Program-made: the position numbers and the translations under genes | The notes under the pieces: generated by a model | The model's input: the letters and a program-made list of their open reading frames with translations, nothing else | What the model was told of the DNA's origin: nothing | The model's database searches: none | NCBI RefSeq assembly: GCF_036322625.1 | Contig: NZ_AP027266.1 | Coordinates: 127,001 to 191,000 of the forward strand | Length of the DNA: 64,000 nucleotides | Origin: Roseicyclus marinus | GTDB lineage: Bacteria > Pseudomonadota > Alphaproteobacteria > Rhodobacterales > Rhodobacteraceae | Direction of reading: 5' to 3' | Shown: positions 52,874 to 64,000 of the stretch, one piece after another | How positions within the stretch are numbered: position 1 is the stretch's first letter | Layout of the letters: every line of letters starts with the position of its first letter

Positions 52874-53491
52874 TCAGATCTCGAAAAAGACGGTTTCGCC
52901 CTCACCCTGGATGCGGATGTCGAAGCGGTAGATGACATGGCCGTCGTGGCCTGTGCGGCGGGCGATGAGGGTGGGACGGCGGGCGGCCCATTCGATCCCG
53001 TTCAGGACCGGATCGGCGGCATTGGCGTCGGCCTCATCCTCGAAATAGAGGCGGGTGTGCAGGCCGAGGTTGATGCCGCGCGCCACCAGCCAGAGGCTGA
53101 TATGCGGGGCCTGGACCGTGCCGTTCCGGCCCGGAACGGGACCGGGTTTGACGGTGTCGAAGCCCCATTCGCCGGTCGCGAAATCGGTGATGACGCGCCC
53201 CCAGCCGCGAAAGCCGTCCTCGACCGGGCCGCCGCCTTGCGCGTGGGCGTAATGGCCTGCGGCATTGGCCTGCCATGCTTCCAGCATCACGTCCTTGATC
53301 GGGCTGCCGGTGCCGTCGATCACCAGCCCCTCGACCCGGATGCGCTGGCCCGCGGCATGGGGGCCCGCGATGTCATGGCCCAGTTCGCGCTCGTAGATGT
53401 CGAAACCTGCGGCCCCCGGCGCAAGGCCGATATGGACATAGGGACCGGCGGTCTGGGACGGTGTTTCCTTGAGATAGGGAAGGCGGGTCAT
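52874..53491 (-). CDS. pcaG: Protocatechuate 3,4-dioxygenase alpha subunit
   Basis: Forms with PcaH the non-haem iron(III) enzyme that opens the protocatechuate ring to 3-carboxy-cis,cis-muconate. The 205-residue protein has the alpha-subunit N terminus (PYLKETPSQTAGPYVHIGLAPG) and the beta-sandwich of intradiol dioxygenases (VLEAWQANAAGHYAH, TVQAPHISLWLVARG). The iron ligands are carried by PcaH. It is one nt past the pcaH stop and two nt before the BKACE start, so all are co-transcribed. Confidence 0.95.
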   Translation of the reverse strand: MTRLPYLKETPSQTAGPYVHIGLAPGAAGFDIYERELGHDIAGPHAAGQRIRVEGLVIDGTGSPIKDVMLEAWQANAAGHYAHAQGGGPVEDGFRGWGRVITDFATGEWGFDTVKPGPVPGRNGTVQAPHISLWLVARGINLGLHTRLYFEDEADANAADPVLNGIEWAARRPTLIARRTGHDGHVIYRFDIRIQGEGETVFFEI

Positions 53492-53492
53492 A

Positions 53493-54601
<1,109 letters not shown>

Positions 54602-54623
54602 CGGCTGATCCTTTCGGGCGCGG

Positions 54624-55874
<1,251 letters not shown>

Positions 55875-56858
55875 TCACTGCCCCAGCATCCAGCGGCCAT
55901 CGGGGTGAAAGGCGTGAAAGGCGAAGGCAAAGGGGATGTCGTGGACCACATCGCGCCCCGCCGCATCGCGCACCCGAACATTGCCCACGTCGCGGCCCGC
56001 CGCGATCTCGCCCGTATCGAGCGCCGAGGCCTGACCCGCCACCCAGCTCAGCGTCACGCCCGCTTCGGTGATCGTGCCTGCACGGGCGAGCCGGGTCAGG
56101 GGCCAGGCGCGGTCGCCCACGCGCACCACCCGTTCCAGCGGTGGGATGCCGTGCGGCGGGTCCTCGCCCGCATAAAGGAAGGGGCGGGTCGTGTCGTAGC
56201 TGCGATAGGGGTTGCTGCCATAGGCGCGCCGCCAATCGGGTTCATCCATCACCAGCCCGCCCGGATGGGCGGTGCGAAAGGCGGCCCAGCTTTCCATCCA
56301 TGCGGGCAGTTGGATCAGGCGCTGACCGGTCATCGCCCCGGCGATCGCGTCACCGGTCGCCTGTTGCCACCAGCTTTCGGTCTGGTGGTCATACATGATC
56401 ATGTCGGAATGGCGCAAAAGCCCCGAGACGCCGAAGCTGTGGGTCTGCCCGCCCAGCCGCGCGTCAAAGACCATGCCGGTGTTGCACAAGGGGCAGAAGG
56501 TGACGGCGATGGGCTGGCCCGCGATGCGATCGTTCACGATCTCGTGCCACATCAGGTAGCGGATCGGATAGGCGCGGGCGGAGCCGGTTTCGGGCTGAAA
56601 GGTCATCACCGGTTCGCGGTCGTCGAGCCGGGTTTCCTCTGCAGCGGGCAGGAACACGGGGTCCATGATGGCGGGGATACCGTCGCGCGGCGGTCCGCCC
56701 GATATGACCTCGGACAGGTCGACGGCAAGCCGGGTGAAATCGGTCGCGGGCCAGTCGGCGGCGAAAGGGTTTGTCTGGGCAGGGACCGTGCCGGCAAACC
56801 CCAGCGCGATCATGGCCGCCAGAAACGCCGCGCGCGGCAGAAGGGGTGGGGTCGGCAT
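55875..56858 (-). CDS. DUF3179 family secreted protein
   Basis: A 327-residue exported protein (signal peptide about 1-27, ending VPAQ). Residues about 55-320 match DUF3179, whose conserved features are IPAIMDPVFLPAAE, the cysteine pair in VTFCPLCNTGMVFD, and SWWQQATGDAIAG. The function of the family is unknown. It lies 81 nt upstream of pobA on the same strand but has no obvious role in 4-hydroxybenzoate use. Confidence 0.87.
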   Translation of the reverse strand: MPTPPLLPRAAFLAAMIALGFAGTVPAQTNPFAADWPATDFTRLAVDLSEVISGGPPRDGIPAIMDPVFLPAAEETRLDDREPVMTFQPETGSARAYPIRYLMWHEIVNDRIAGQPIAVTFCPLCNTGMVFDARLGGQTHSFGVSGLLRHSDMIMYDHQTESWWQQATGDAIAGAMTGQRLIQLPAWMESWAAFRTAHPGGLVMDEPDWRRAYGSNPYRSYDTTRPFLYAGEDPPHGIPPLERVVRVGDRAWPLTRLARAGTITEAGVTLSWVAGQASALDTGEIAAGRDVGNVRVRDAAGRDVVHDIPFAFAFHAFHPDGRWMLGQ

Positions 56859-56965
56859 GATGCGTGGCTCCGGAACGGTCTATGGTCCGGGAGAGGTTAG
56901 CAGATCGGCCCCACCGGTGGGGGCATTCCGCGCCGCCTCGAGCCGCTGTGAAGACCCGCGCGCGG

Positions 56966-57820
56966 TCAGCGCATCAGGACGACGGGCACCTTGCAGGAGC
57001 GGACCATTTCCGTGGTGGTCGAACCGATCACGAGGCTGCGGATGCGGGAATGGCCATAGGCGCCCATCACCAGCATGTCGAAGCCTTCGGCCTCGACCAG
57101 CCGGGCCAGTTCCGTCTCGGGCTGGCCGGGGAGGATGCGGGTGTCGACCGACAGTCCCGCGGCGGAAAGCCGTGTCGCGGCCCCCGACAGGGTGGCGCGG
57201 TGTTGGGCGGTGTCCGGGCCGATGGTCACGAGGGTGATGGAGAGACCCTGAAACACCGGGCTTTGCGCGATATGGTCCACGGCCTTGTCGGCCGAGGTGC
57301 CGCCGTCATGGGCGACCAGCACACGGGCGATGGGCGCAAAGGCGCGCGACGCCACCAAGACCGGCCTGTGGGCGGCGCGCACGATGCGTTCGAGGTTCGA
57401 GCCCAGATGCCCCTTGGCGAAATCCGCCGCCTCGCCGCGTTTTCCGATGACGATGACGCGGGCGTCGTCCTCGGTATCGGCGATGGTTTCGATCAGATCG
57501 CCGTGGCGCAGCCGGGTTGTGATCTCGGCCACCCCGTCAGCGTCGAGAATGGCGCGGGCATCCTCGAGGATCGCGCGGCCCTTTTGCGCCATCAGCTTGG
57601 CGCGCTGGGCGTCGAGATCGGCCAGTTCGTTGAGCAGCGCGCTGCGCGCGCCCAGCCGGATCGCGCCCGACAGGTCGGTGCCCACGGGGGCCTCGCGCCG
57701 GCCCAGAACGTGGATCAGGTCGACCGGTGCCTGCACCCGCCCTGCGATCCATGCCGCGTGGTGGCAGACGCTTTCGGAATAGATCGACCCGTCGACCAGT
57801 GCGATGATCCTGCCTGTCAT
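56966..57820 (-). CDS. Universal stress protein, two Usp domains
   Basis: A 284-residue tandem Usp protein. The first domain (about 1-150) starts RIIALVDGSIYSESVCHHAAWIA and ends GHLGSNLERIVRAAHRPVLVAS. The second (about 150-284) contains VLVAHDGGTSADKAVDHIA and the ATP-binding-type GAYGHSRIRSLVIGSTTTEMV. It lies 12 nt after the SulP gene, so both are one operon; fused or adjacent Usp and SulP proteins suggest control of transport by Usp, which is inference. Confidence 0.9.
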   Translation of the reverse strand: MTGRIIALVDGSIYSESVCHHAAWIAGRVQAPVDLIHVLGRREAPVGTDLSGAIRLGARSALLNELADLDAQRAKLMAQKGRAILEDARAILDADGVAEITTRLRHGDLIETIADTEDDARVIVIGKRGEAADFAKGHLGSNLERIVRAAHRPVLVASRAFAPIARVLVAHDGGTSADKAVDHIAQSPVFQGLSITLVTIGPDTAQHRATLSGAATRLSAAGLSVDTRILPGQPETELARLVEAEGFDMLVMGAYGHSRIRSLVIGSTTTEMVRSCKVPVVLMR

Positions 57821-57832
57821 GGCGTCCCTCCC

Positions 57833-59323
57833 TTAGTGGTCCAGAAGCGCATCCATCGCGCCCGGCTTGTCGTGGATGGCCAGCTTGTCGACCAGCGTTT
57901 CGGTGGCGGCGTTCATGCCCACCACCTCGACCTCGGCGCCGTCGCGGCGGAATTTCAGGATCGCCATGTCGAGCGCCTGCACCGAGGAGATGTCCCAGAT
58001 ATGGGCGCGGCTGACATCGATCACGACGCGCTCGGGCGCATCGCGGAAATCGAAGGCATCCATGAAATCCTCGACCGAGCCGTAAAAGAGCTGCCCTTCG
58101 ACATGGTAGGTGCGCACGCGCCCATCGGCGCTGATGTCGGAGCGGACCTTGAAGAGCTGCGCGATCTTGCCCGCAAAGAAGATGCCCGAAAGCAGCACGC
58201 CCACCAGAACCCCGATGGCGAGGTTATGGGTCCAGACCACGGTGGCGACGGTCGCCAGCATGACGATGGAAGAGGAGCGGGGATGCACGGCAAGGTTCTT
58301 GATCGAGGACCATGAAAAGGTGCCGATGGAGACCATGATCATGATCGCCACCAGCGCGGGCATGGGAATGATGCTGACCAGATCGCCCAGACCCACGACA
58401 AGGATCAGGAGGAACACGCCCGCCACGAAACACGACAGCCGCCCGCGCCCGCCGGATTTCACGTTGATGATGGATTGCCCGATCATGGCGCAGCCCGCCA
58501 TGCCCCCGATGAAGCCCGTGGCGGTATTGGCCAGACCCTGGCCGATGCATTCCTGATCGCGGCTCGATTTCGTGTCGGTCAGATCGTCGACGATGTTCTG
58601 GGTCATCAGGCTTTCCAACAGGCCCACGACCGCCACGGCCAGTGAATAGGGAAAGATGATCGCCAGCGTCTCGAAATTGAGCGGCACCTCGGGGATGAGG
58701 AAGACGGGCAGCGTGTCGGGCAATGCGCCCATGTCGCCCACCGTCCGCACATCGAGGCCGAGCGTCACCGTGACCAGCGTCAGAACGATGATCGTGACCA
58801 GCGGCGAGGGCACGGCCTTGGTGATCCTGGGAAAGAGGTAGATGATCGCAAGCCCCACGGCGACCAGGAGATAGGTCAGACCCGTGACGTTGCGCGGATC
58901 AAGCTCGGGCAATTGCGCCATGAAGATCAGGATGGCGAGCGCATTGACGAAGCCCGTCATCACGGACTTGGACACGTAGCGCATGACGAAGCCCAGCCGC
59001 AAAAGCCCCATCGCGATCTGCAACAGCCCCGCCAGAACGGTCGCGGCCAGCAGGTATTGCAGCCCGTGATCGCGCACCAGCGTCACCATCAGGACGGCGG
59101 TGGCGGCGGTCGCGGCCGAGATCATGCCGGGCCGCCCGCCCGCGATGGCGGTGATGACCGCGATCGAGAAACTGGCGTAAAGCCCGATCTTGGGATCGAC
59201 GCCCGCTATGATCGAAAAGGCGATGGCCTCGGGGATGAGCGCCAGCGCCACGACAAGGCCCGCCAAGAGATCGGCGCGGATATTGCCGAGCCATTGGGCC
59301 CGGTAGGTGTCGAATGACATCAT
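57833..59323 (-). CDS. SulP family anion transporter with STAS domain
   Basis: A 496-residue inner-membrane protein with about 10-12 helices and a C-terminal STAS domain (about 390-496; [43 protein letters not shown]). The SulP core is recognised in [62 protein letters not shown]. The substrate could be sulfate, bicarbonate or C4-dicarboxylate. It is co-transcribed with a universal stress protein, so a stress-linked bicarbonate or sulfate uptake is possible. Confidence 0.93.
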   Translation of the reverse strand: MMSFDTYRAQWLGNIRADLLAGLVVALALIPEAIAFSIIAGVDPKIGLYASFSIAVITAIAGGRPGMISAATAATAVLMVTLVRDHGLQYLLAATVLAGLLQIAMGLLRLGFVMRYVSKSVMTGFVNALAILIFMAQLPELDPRNVTGLTYLLVAVGLAIIYLFPRITKAVPSPLVTIIVLTLVTVTLGLDVRTVGDMGALPDTLPVFLIPEVPLNFETLAIIFPYSLAVAVVGLLESLMTQNIVDDLTDTKSSRDQECIGQGLANTATGFIGGMAGCAMIGQSIINVKSGGRGRLSCFVAGVFLLILVVGLGDLVSIIPMPALVAIMIMVSIGTFSWSSIKNLAVHPRSSSIVMLATVATVVWTHNLAIGVLVGVLLSGIFFAGKIAQLFKVRSDISADGRVRTYHVEGQLFYGSVEDFMDAFDFRDAPERVVIDVSRAHIWDISSVQALDMAILKFRRDGAEVEVVGMNAATETLVDKLAIHDKPGAMDALLDH

Positions 59324-59574
59324 GTGAAATCTTGTCCGAACCCGACCGCATCAGGGGCGCGCGGCCAGCGTGCAAGGCGCACGGTTGGTGATATTGTCCG
59401 GCGGATCGGCGGCCGGAAGAGCCACCCGCGCCGAAAGGCGCAGGTCCATGTTTCCCTGCGGGGCATAGGGGCAAAAGCCGCAAAGGGCAACCTTGGGGCT
59501 GTGCGCCGCGCAAAGGCTTGCGAGGCGGGCGCGTTGCGCACACAAACGACGGGCAGGAACGGGGAGGGTTCGGG
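59324..59574. other. Divergent intergenic region, SulP versus the SDR operon
   Basis: A 251-nt GC-rich gap that should contain both promoters. No gene, repeat shared with other loci, or clear operator was seen. Confidence 0.5.
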
Positions 59575-60342
59575 ATGCAGGATTGGGCAGGGCATTGCGC
59601 CATCGTGACGGGCGGGGCCTCGGGACTTGGGGCCGCGACGGCGGCGCGATTGGCGGCGGCGGGCCTACAGGTCGCGATCTTCGATCTGGACGCGGAACGG
59701 GGGCAGGCGCAGGCGGAGGCTTTGGGTGGCCTGTTCGTGGCGGTCGATGTATCCGATCCGGCCTCGGTCGCCCAGGGCATCGCCGCGGTCGAGGGGCGGT
59801 TCGGCACCCCGCGCGTTTTGGTGAATTGCGCGGGCATTGGCCCCGCGGCCAAGACCGTGTCGCGGGGGGAGGCGCATGACCCGGCGCTTTTCGCCAAGGT
59901 GATCGGGATCAACCTGATCGGGACGTTCAACTGCTCCGCACAGGTCGCCGCGCGCATGGTCGCCGCCGACCCGGTCGATGCCGATGGCGCGCGCGGCGTG
60001 ATCGTCAACACGGCCTCGGTCGCGGCTTATGACGGGCAGATCGGGCAGATCGCCTATGCGGCATCGAAGGGCGGGGTTGTCGGCATGACGCTGCCCATGG
60101 CGCGCGATCTGGCCGACAAGGGCATCCGCGTCTGCACCATCGCGCCGGGCCTGTTCCTGACGCCCCTGTTGCAGGGCCTGCCCGAAGAGGTCCAGACATC
60201 GCTCGGCGCGCAGGTGCCGTTTCCGTCGCGTCTGGGCCAGCCGGATGAATACGCCGCCATGGTCGAGCATATCACCCGCAACCCGATGCTGAACGGCGAG
60301 GTGATCCGGCTGGACGGCGCGATCCGGATGGCGCCGCGATGA
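59575..60342 (+). CDS. SDR family oxidoreductase, 3-hydroxyacyl-CoA dehydrogenase type II-like
   Basis: A 255-residue NAD(P)-dependent classical short-chain dehydrogenase. The cofactor motif TGGASGLG lies at 11-18, VNCAGIGP near 85, and the catalytic tyrosine and lysine in IAYAASKGG near 165. It resembles HSD17B10-like 3-hydroxyacyl-CoA dehydrogenases by overall spelling (GMTLPMARDLADKGIRVCTIAPGLFLTPLL). Start at 59575 follows GGGGAGG. It overlaps the FAD monooxygenase gene by 4 nt, indicating a catabolic operon. Confidence 0.9.
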   Translation: MQDWAGHCAIVTGGASGLGAATAARLAAAGLQVAIFDLDAERGQAQAEALGGLFVAVDVSDPASVAQGIAAVEGRFGTPRVLVNCAGIGPAAKTVSRGEAHDPALFAKVIGINLIGTFNCSAQVAARMVAADPVDADGARGVIVNTASVAAYDGQIGQIAYAASKGGVVGMTLPMARDLADKGIRVCTIAPGLFLTPLLQGLPEEVQTSLGAQVPFPSRLGQPDEYAAMVEHITRNPMLNGEVIRLDGAIRMAPR

Positions 60343-61613
60343 CTGCCCCTGTCCTGATCGCGGGGGGCGGGATTGCCGGTCTGGCGCTGGGGCTGACGCT
60401 GCACCAGATCGGCGTGCCCTTTCACCTGTTCGAATCCAGCCGCGAGATGAAGCCCCTGGGCGTGGGCATCAACCTGCAACCCCATGGCGTGCGCGAATTG
60501 TTCGATCTGGGGATCACGGAGGGGGATCTCGACACCGTCGGCCTGCCGGCACGGGAATGGGCGCTGGTGGGTCTGAACGGGCGGGAGGTCTATGCCGAAC
60601 CGCGCGGGCGTCTGGCGGGCTATGACTGGCCGCAATATGCCGTCCATCGCGGTCAGTTCCACATGCTGCTCTACCGCCGCCTTTTGGAGCGCGCGGGGCC
60701 TGATTGCCTCACCCTTGGGGCAAGGGTCACGGGCTATAGGCGCGAGGGTGACGGGGTGGTGGCAGAGGTCGCGCTTGCCGATGGCACGACGCGGCAGGTT
60801 CCGGGCCGCCTGCTGATCGGGGCCGATGGCATCCATTCGCGCATCCGCGCCCAGATGCATCCGGGCCAGCCGCCGATCCATTGGGGGGGTGCCGTGATGT
60901 GGCGCGGCACGGTCCGGGCGAAACCCTTGCGCGGCGGGTCGTCCTTTGTGGGCCTCGGCACGCATCGGCACCGGATGGTGATCTATCCGATCGGCCACCC
61001 GGCGGAGGATGGCACCGCACTGATCAACTGGATCGCCGAGGTGACGGTGGATGCCTCGGGCGGCTGGCCCGATGACGCCTGGTTCAAACCGGTCGAGGTC
61101 GCGGATTTCGTCCATCATTTCGATGCCTTCCGCTACGATTGGCTGGATGTGCCCGCGATGCTGGCCCGGGCCGATTGCGCCTATGAGAACCCGATGATCG
61201 ACCGCGACCCGGTGCCGACATGGGTGGATGGCCCGGTCGCGCTGATGGGGGATGCGGCCCATGCGATGTATCCCACGGGGTCCAATGGCGCGAGCCAGGC
61301 CATCGTGGATGCCCGCGTGATCGGGGCCAGGATGCTGGCGCATGGCGTGACGCCCGAGGCGTTGGCCGCCTATGACGCGCAGCTCTGCGGCCCGGTGTCG
61401 GATCTGGTCCTGCGCAATCGCGGCATGGGGCCCTTTGGCCTGTTGGGGCTGCTCGACGAGCGCTGCGGCGGGGTGTTCGACGACATCGACGCCGTGATCC
61501 CCGAGGCCGAGCGCCGCGCCTTCATGGCCGGGTACAAGGCCGCCGCAGGCTTTGCCATCGAGACGCTGAACGCCGCCCCGCCGACGATTCCACCCGGCGC
61601 GCGCATCGCCTGA
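60339..61613 (+). CDS. FAD-dependent monooxygenase (PHBH fold)
   Basis: A 424-residue flavoprotein aromatic-hydroxylase-like protein. FAD-binding LIAGGGIAGLALGLTLHQIG lies at 6-25, LLIGADGIHSRIR near 160 and ALMGDAAHAMYPTGSNGASQAIVDA near 298-322. It is related to salicylate or 3-hydroxybenzoate hydroxylases and PhzS, with a longer C-terminal end (AGFAIETLNAAPP). Substrate unknown. Its start codon overlaps the SDR stop. The next gene follows after 119 nt with a possible promoter of its own. Confidence 0.87.
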   Translation: MTAPVLIAGGGIAGLALGLTLHQIGVPFHLFESSREMKPLGVGINLQPHGVRELFDLGITEGDLDTVGLPAREWALVGLNGREVYAEPRGRLAGYDWPQYAVHRGQFHMLLYRRLLERAGPDCLTLGARVTGYRREGDGVVAEVALADGTTRQVPGRLLIGADGIHSRIRAQMHPGQPPIHWGGAVMWRGTVRAKPLRGGSSFVGLGTHRHRMVIYPIGHPAEDGTALINWIAEVTVDASGGWPDDAWFKPVEVADFVHHFDAFRYDWLDVPAMLARADCAYENPMIDRDPVPTWVDGPVALMGDAAHAMYPTGSNGASQAIVDARVIGARMLAHGVTPEALAAYDAQLCGPVSDLVLRNRGMGPFGLLGLLDERCGGVFDDIDAVIPEAERRAFMAGYKAAAGFAIETLNAAPPTIPPGARIA

Positions 61614-61655
61614 GCCTGCGGGCAATCGCCCGCATCACGGCTGTTGACTTGCGAA

Positions 61656-61669
61656 TTGGATCGTTCCAA
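61656..61669. promoter_or_regulatory. TTGGA-TCGT-TCCAA inverted repeat, possible operator
   Basis: A 14-bp near-palindrome 63 nt upstream of the Gfo/Idh/MocA gene. A -35-like TTGACT lies just before it at 61644-61649, although the -10 hexamer is weak. The form is like operators of GntR- or IclR-type repressors; the factor is unknown. Confidence 0.42.
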
Positions 61670-61732
61670 AAAGCCCGTATCACGATGCGGCACCTCCGAC
61701 TCGGGGCCGCGCGACAGAGGGAGGGGCCCCTG

Positions 61733-62731
61733 ATGCGGTGGGGATTGATCGGCGCGAGCAACATCGCGGCAAATCACATGATCGGGGCCATTCGCGGGGC
61801 GGGGGGCGATATCCGCTCGGTCCTCAGCGCGGATGCGGATCGGGCCAAGGCTTATGCCGCCGAGCATGGCATCGCGAAAGGATATGCCGATCTCGATGCG
61901 ATGCTGGCCGCCGATGATCTGGACGCGGTCTATATCTCGACCACCAACGAAAAGCATTTCCCGCAGGCCATGTCGGCGATTGCGGCGGGCAAGCATGTGC
62001 TCTGCGAAAAGCCCTTGGCGATGAGCGTCGCCGATGCCGTCACCATGGTCCGTGCGGCCGAGGCGGCGGGGCTGGTCTTCGGCACCAATCACCACCTGCG
62101 CAACGCGGGCACCCATCTGGCGATCCGCGATGCCGTGGCCGCGGGCCGGATCGGCGATGTGCTGAGCGTGAGGGTGTTCCACGCCGTCTACCTGCCGCCC
62201 GTCTTGCAGGGGTGGCGGCTCGACAATCCCGCCGCCGGGGGCGGTGTCATTCCCGACATCGTGGTCCATGACGCCGATACCGTGCGTTTCCATCTGGGCG
62301 AGGACCCGGTCGACGTGGTCGCCATCGACGGGGTGTCGGGTCTTGGCAAGGGGGTGGAGGACAGCTGCATGTCGGTCTGGACCATGCCTTCGGGCGCGAT
62401 GGTCATGGCGCATGAAAGCTTTACCCATGCCCATGCGCGGACGGGGTTCGAGATTTATGGCACCAAGGGCGCGATCGTCGCCCGCAACGTGATGACGCAA
62501 GCCCCCGTGGGCGAGATCCTGCTGCGCAGCGATGCGGGCGAAGAGGCGCTGCCCTATTCGGATCACAACCTCTACCTCAGGTCGCTCAACCTGTTTCATG
62601 CGGCCATCCAGGGGCAGGGGCGGCCCGCCGCCGACGGGATCGACGGGATCAAGTCGCTGGCCGTCGCCGCCGCCGTGGCCAAGGCCGCCAAGACCGGCCA
62701 GCGCACCACGGTCGATTACGGCGGGGTCTGA
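61733..62731 (+). CDS. Gfo/Idh/MocA family NAD(P)-dependent oxidoreductase
   Basis: A 332-residue dehydrogenase with an N-terminal Rossmann fold (RWGLIGASNIAANHMIGAIRGAGGDIRSVLS), the EKPLA motif near 97-101, and a C-terminal beta-sheet domain with HHLRNAGTHLAIR. Such enzymes oxidise sugars, inositols or related hydroxy compounds. Start at 61733 is fixed by AGAGGGAGGGG. The CoA-transferase gene starts 3 nt after its stop, which is an unusual partner for a Gfo/Idh/MocA enzyme. Confidence 0.9.
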   Translation: MRWGLIGASNIAANHMIGAIRGAGGDIRSVLSADADRAKAYAAEHGIAKGYADLDAMLAADDLDAVYISTTNEKHFPQAMSAIAAGKHVLCEKPLAMSVADAVTMVRAAEAAGLVFGTNHHLRNAGTHLAIRDAVAAGRIGDVLSVRVFHAVYLPPVLQGWRLDNPAAGGGVIPDIVVHDADTVRFHLGEDPVDVVAIDGVSGLGKGVEDSCMSVWTMPSGAMVMAHESFTHAHARTGFEIYGTKGAIVARNVMTQAPVGEILLRSDAGEEALPYSDHNLYLRSLNLFHAAIQGQGRPAADGIDGIKSLAVAAAVAKAAKTGQRTTVDYGGV

Positions 62732-62734
62732 ACC

Positions 62735-64000
62735 ATGGGCAAGCATGTCACCGCGGCCGAGGCTGTCGCGCGCATTCCCGATGATGCGGTTGTCACGGTG
62801 TCGTCCTCCTCCGCCTTGGGCTGTCCCGATGCGGTGCTGAAAGCGCTGGGCGAACGGTTCCGGGCCGAGGGGCATCCCAGGGGCCTCACGACGCTGCACC
62901 CCATTGCGGCGGGCGACATGTACGGGGTCAAGGGGATCGACCATATCGCGCAGGACGGGCTTTTGGCGCGGGTCATTGCGGGCAGCTACCCGTCGGGGCC
63001 GTCGAACCTGCCCATGCCCGAGATCTGGAAGATGGTCGTGGAGGATCGTGTCGCGGCCTACAATGTCCCCTCGGGCATCTTGTTCGACATGCACCGCGAT
63101 GTCGCCGCGCGCAGGCCCGGTGTGCTGACGCGTGTGGGGCTCGAGACCTTCGTTGATCCGATCCGCGAGGGCTGCGCGATGAATGCGCGGGCGGCGGCAT
63201 CGCCCATCGTGCAGCGGCAGGATTTCGGCGGGGAGACATGGCTGCATTTCCCCAACATCGTGCCCAATGTCGCCATCATCCGCGCCACCACCGCCGATGA
63301 ACGCGGCAACCTGACCTATGAGCATGAGGGCGCGTATCTGGGCGGGCTGGATCAGGCGATCGCCACCCGCAACCACGGTGGCCTCGTCATCGCGCAGGTC
63401 AAGCGGATGACCGCGGCGGGCAGCCTGCGGCCCCATGACGTGCATGTGCCGGGCCATCTGGTCGATCTGATCGTGGTTGCCCCCGACCAGAAACAGACGA
63501 CCGAAACCCAATACGACCCTGCCATTTCGGGCGAGATCATGCGCCCCTGGGACAGTTTCAGCCTGGCCGAACATGGCGTGGAAAAGGTCATCGCGCGCCG
63601 CGCCGCGATGGAGTTGCGGCGCGGGCAGACCGCGAACCTGGGCTTCGGGATTTCCGCCATGGTCCCGCGCGTTCTTCTGGAAGAAGGCCATGCGCAGGCC
63701 GTCACATGGGCCATCGAACAGGGCGCGGTGGGCGGCATGCCCCTGACCGGCTTCGCCTTTGGCTGCGCGTCGAATGCCGATGCTTTCGTCCCCTCGCCCA
63801 ACCAGTTCAGCTATTTCCAGGGTGGGGGCTTTGATCAGACGTTCCTGTCCTTTCTCGAGGTCGATGTCGAGGGCAACGTGAATGTCTCGAAACTGGGCAA
63901 GAAACCCTATCTGACCGCTGGCTGCGGCGGGTTCGTCGACATCACGGCGCATGCGAAAAAGATCGTCTTTTCCGGGTTTTTCGAGGCCGGGGCCGAGCTC
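62735..64000 (+). CDS. Fused acyl-CoA:acetate/3-ketoacid CoA-transferase, cut by the window edge
   Basis: Open from an ATG at 62735 to the last base, 422 codons with no stop. It is a two-domain (alpha plus beta) family I CoA-transferase, like YdiF or propionate CoA-transferase. The alpha part has VSSSSALGCPDAVLKALGERF and YPSGPSNLPMPEIW. The beta part begins near residue 285 (HGVEKVIARRAAMELRRGQTANLGFGISA) and holds the likely catalytic Glu328 in WAIEQGAVGGMP. Full members are about 520-550 residues, so roughly 100 are missing. The acid it activates is unknown. Confidence 0.9.
   Translation, partial: MGKHVTAAEAVARIPDDAVVTVSSSSALGCPDAVLKALGERFRAEGHPRGLTTLHPIAAGDMYGVKGIDHIAQDGLLARVIAGSYPSGPSNLPMPEIWKMVVEDRVAAYNVPSGILFDMHRDVAARRPGVLTRVGLETFVDPIREGCAMNARAAASPIVQRQDFGGETWLHFPNIVPNVAIIRATTADERGNLTYEHEGAYLGGLDQAIATRNHGGLVIAQVKRMTAAGSLRPHDVHVPGHLVDLIVVAPDQKQTTETQYDPAISGEIMRPWDSFSLAEHGVEKVIARRAAMELRRGQTANLGFGISAMVPRVLLEEGHAQAVTWAIEQGAVGGMPLTGFAFGCASNADAFVPSPNQFSYFQGGGFDQTFLSFLEVDVEGNVNVSKLGKKPYLTAGCGGFVDITAHAKKIVFSGFFEAGAEL

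Noticed and set aside
61370-63952. Long minus-strand frame opposite the Gfo/Idh/MocA and CoA-transferase genes
   Set aside because: It is an antisense image of GC-rich codons; both plus-strand genes show catalytic motifs and good ribosome-binding sites.

Overview
This 64 kb stretch is GC-rich chromosomal DNA that looks like an alphaproteobacterium of the Rhodobacteraceae (roseobacter or Rhodobacter type). The pointers are a GTTC-N7-GTTC LexA box in front of imuB, a three-gene fbc/pet operon for the cytochrome bc1 complex, Rhodobacteraceae-style Hint-domain proteins, a tripartite tricarboxylate (TTT) transporter, and protocatechuate genes grouped with pobA. The assignment is inferred from gene content and sequence style; no database search was made. 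No insertion sequence, integrase, prophage or CRISPR array was seen.

Layout. 1-6.1 kb: LexA-controlled imuB, a YggT membrane protein, a thioesterase-like protein, an MFS transporter, the murein endopeptidase MepA and a LOG-family protein. 6.2-12.3 kb: dapD, a lytic transglycosylase, RNase R and dapE (dapF lies at 36-37 kb), so lysine and cell-wall functions cluster loosely. 12.6-15.3 kb: two overlapping Hint-domain genes, the second apparently lacking the catalytic residues. 15.3-18.1 kb: a Crp/Fnr regulator, a DUF2892 protein, an exported MsrA and a sulfotransferase-like protein. 18.2-24.2 kb: purine salvage (adenine deaminase, AMP nucleosidase), HU, a DMT transporter and a CcdA/thioredoxin pair. 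24.2-29.6 kb: an unknown anchored protein, aroC and a TPP riboswitch followed by thiBPQ.

29.8-37.2 kb: petABC, then a six-gene operon dapF-mtaB-PaiB-like-small protein-GST-GNAT, then tRNA-Lys. 37.3-40.1 kb: serine dehydratase, a LacI-type regulator and tRNA-Arg. 40.1-46.9 kb: a CaiB-type CoA-transferase and an HMG-CoA-lyase-like protein diverging from tctCBA, a LysR regulator and a carboxymuconolactone-decarboxylase-like protein. This reads as one unit for uptake and cleavage of a branched di- or tricarboxylate. 46.9-52.0 kb: a GltS-like FMN protein, a DEAD-box helicase with a six-copy peptide repeat, and a TauE/SafE permease. 52.0-55.8 kb: pobA-pcaC-pcaH-pcaG-BKACE for 4-hydroxybenzoate. 55.9-59.3 kb: a DUF3179 protein and SulP with a universal stress protein. 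59.6-64.0 kb: a catabolic-looking run of SDR, FAD monooxygenase, Gfo/Idh/MocA dehydrogenase and a CoA-transferase cut by the right edge.

Two families of short palindromic repeats occupy every convergent intergenic gap longer than about 150 bp and occur in none of the other gaps I inspected. The most interesting candidates for new biology are the active/degenerate Hint pair, the TTT-CoA-transferase-lyase locus, the BKACE gene in the pca operon, and the unassigned catabolic operon at the right end.
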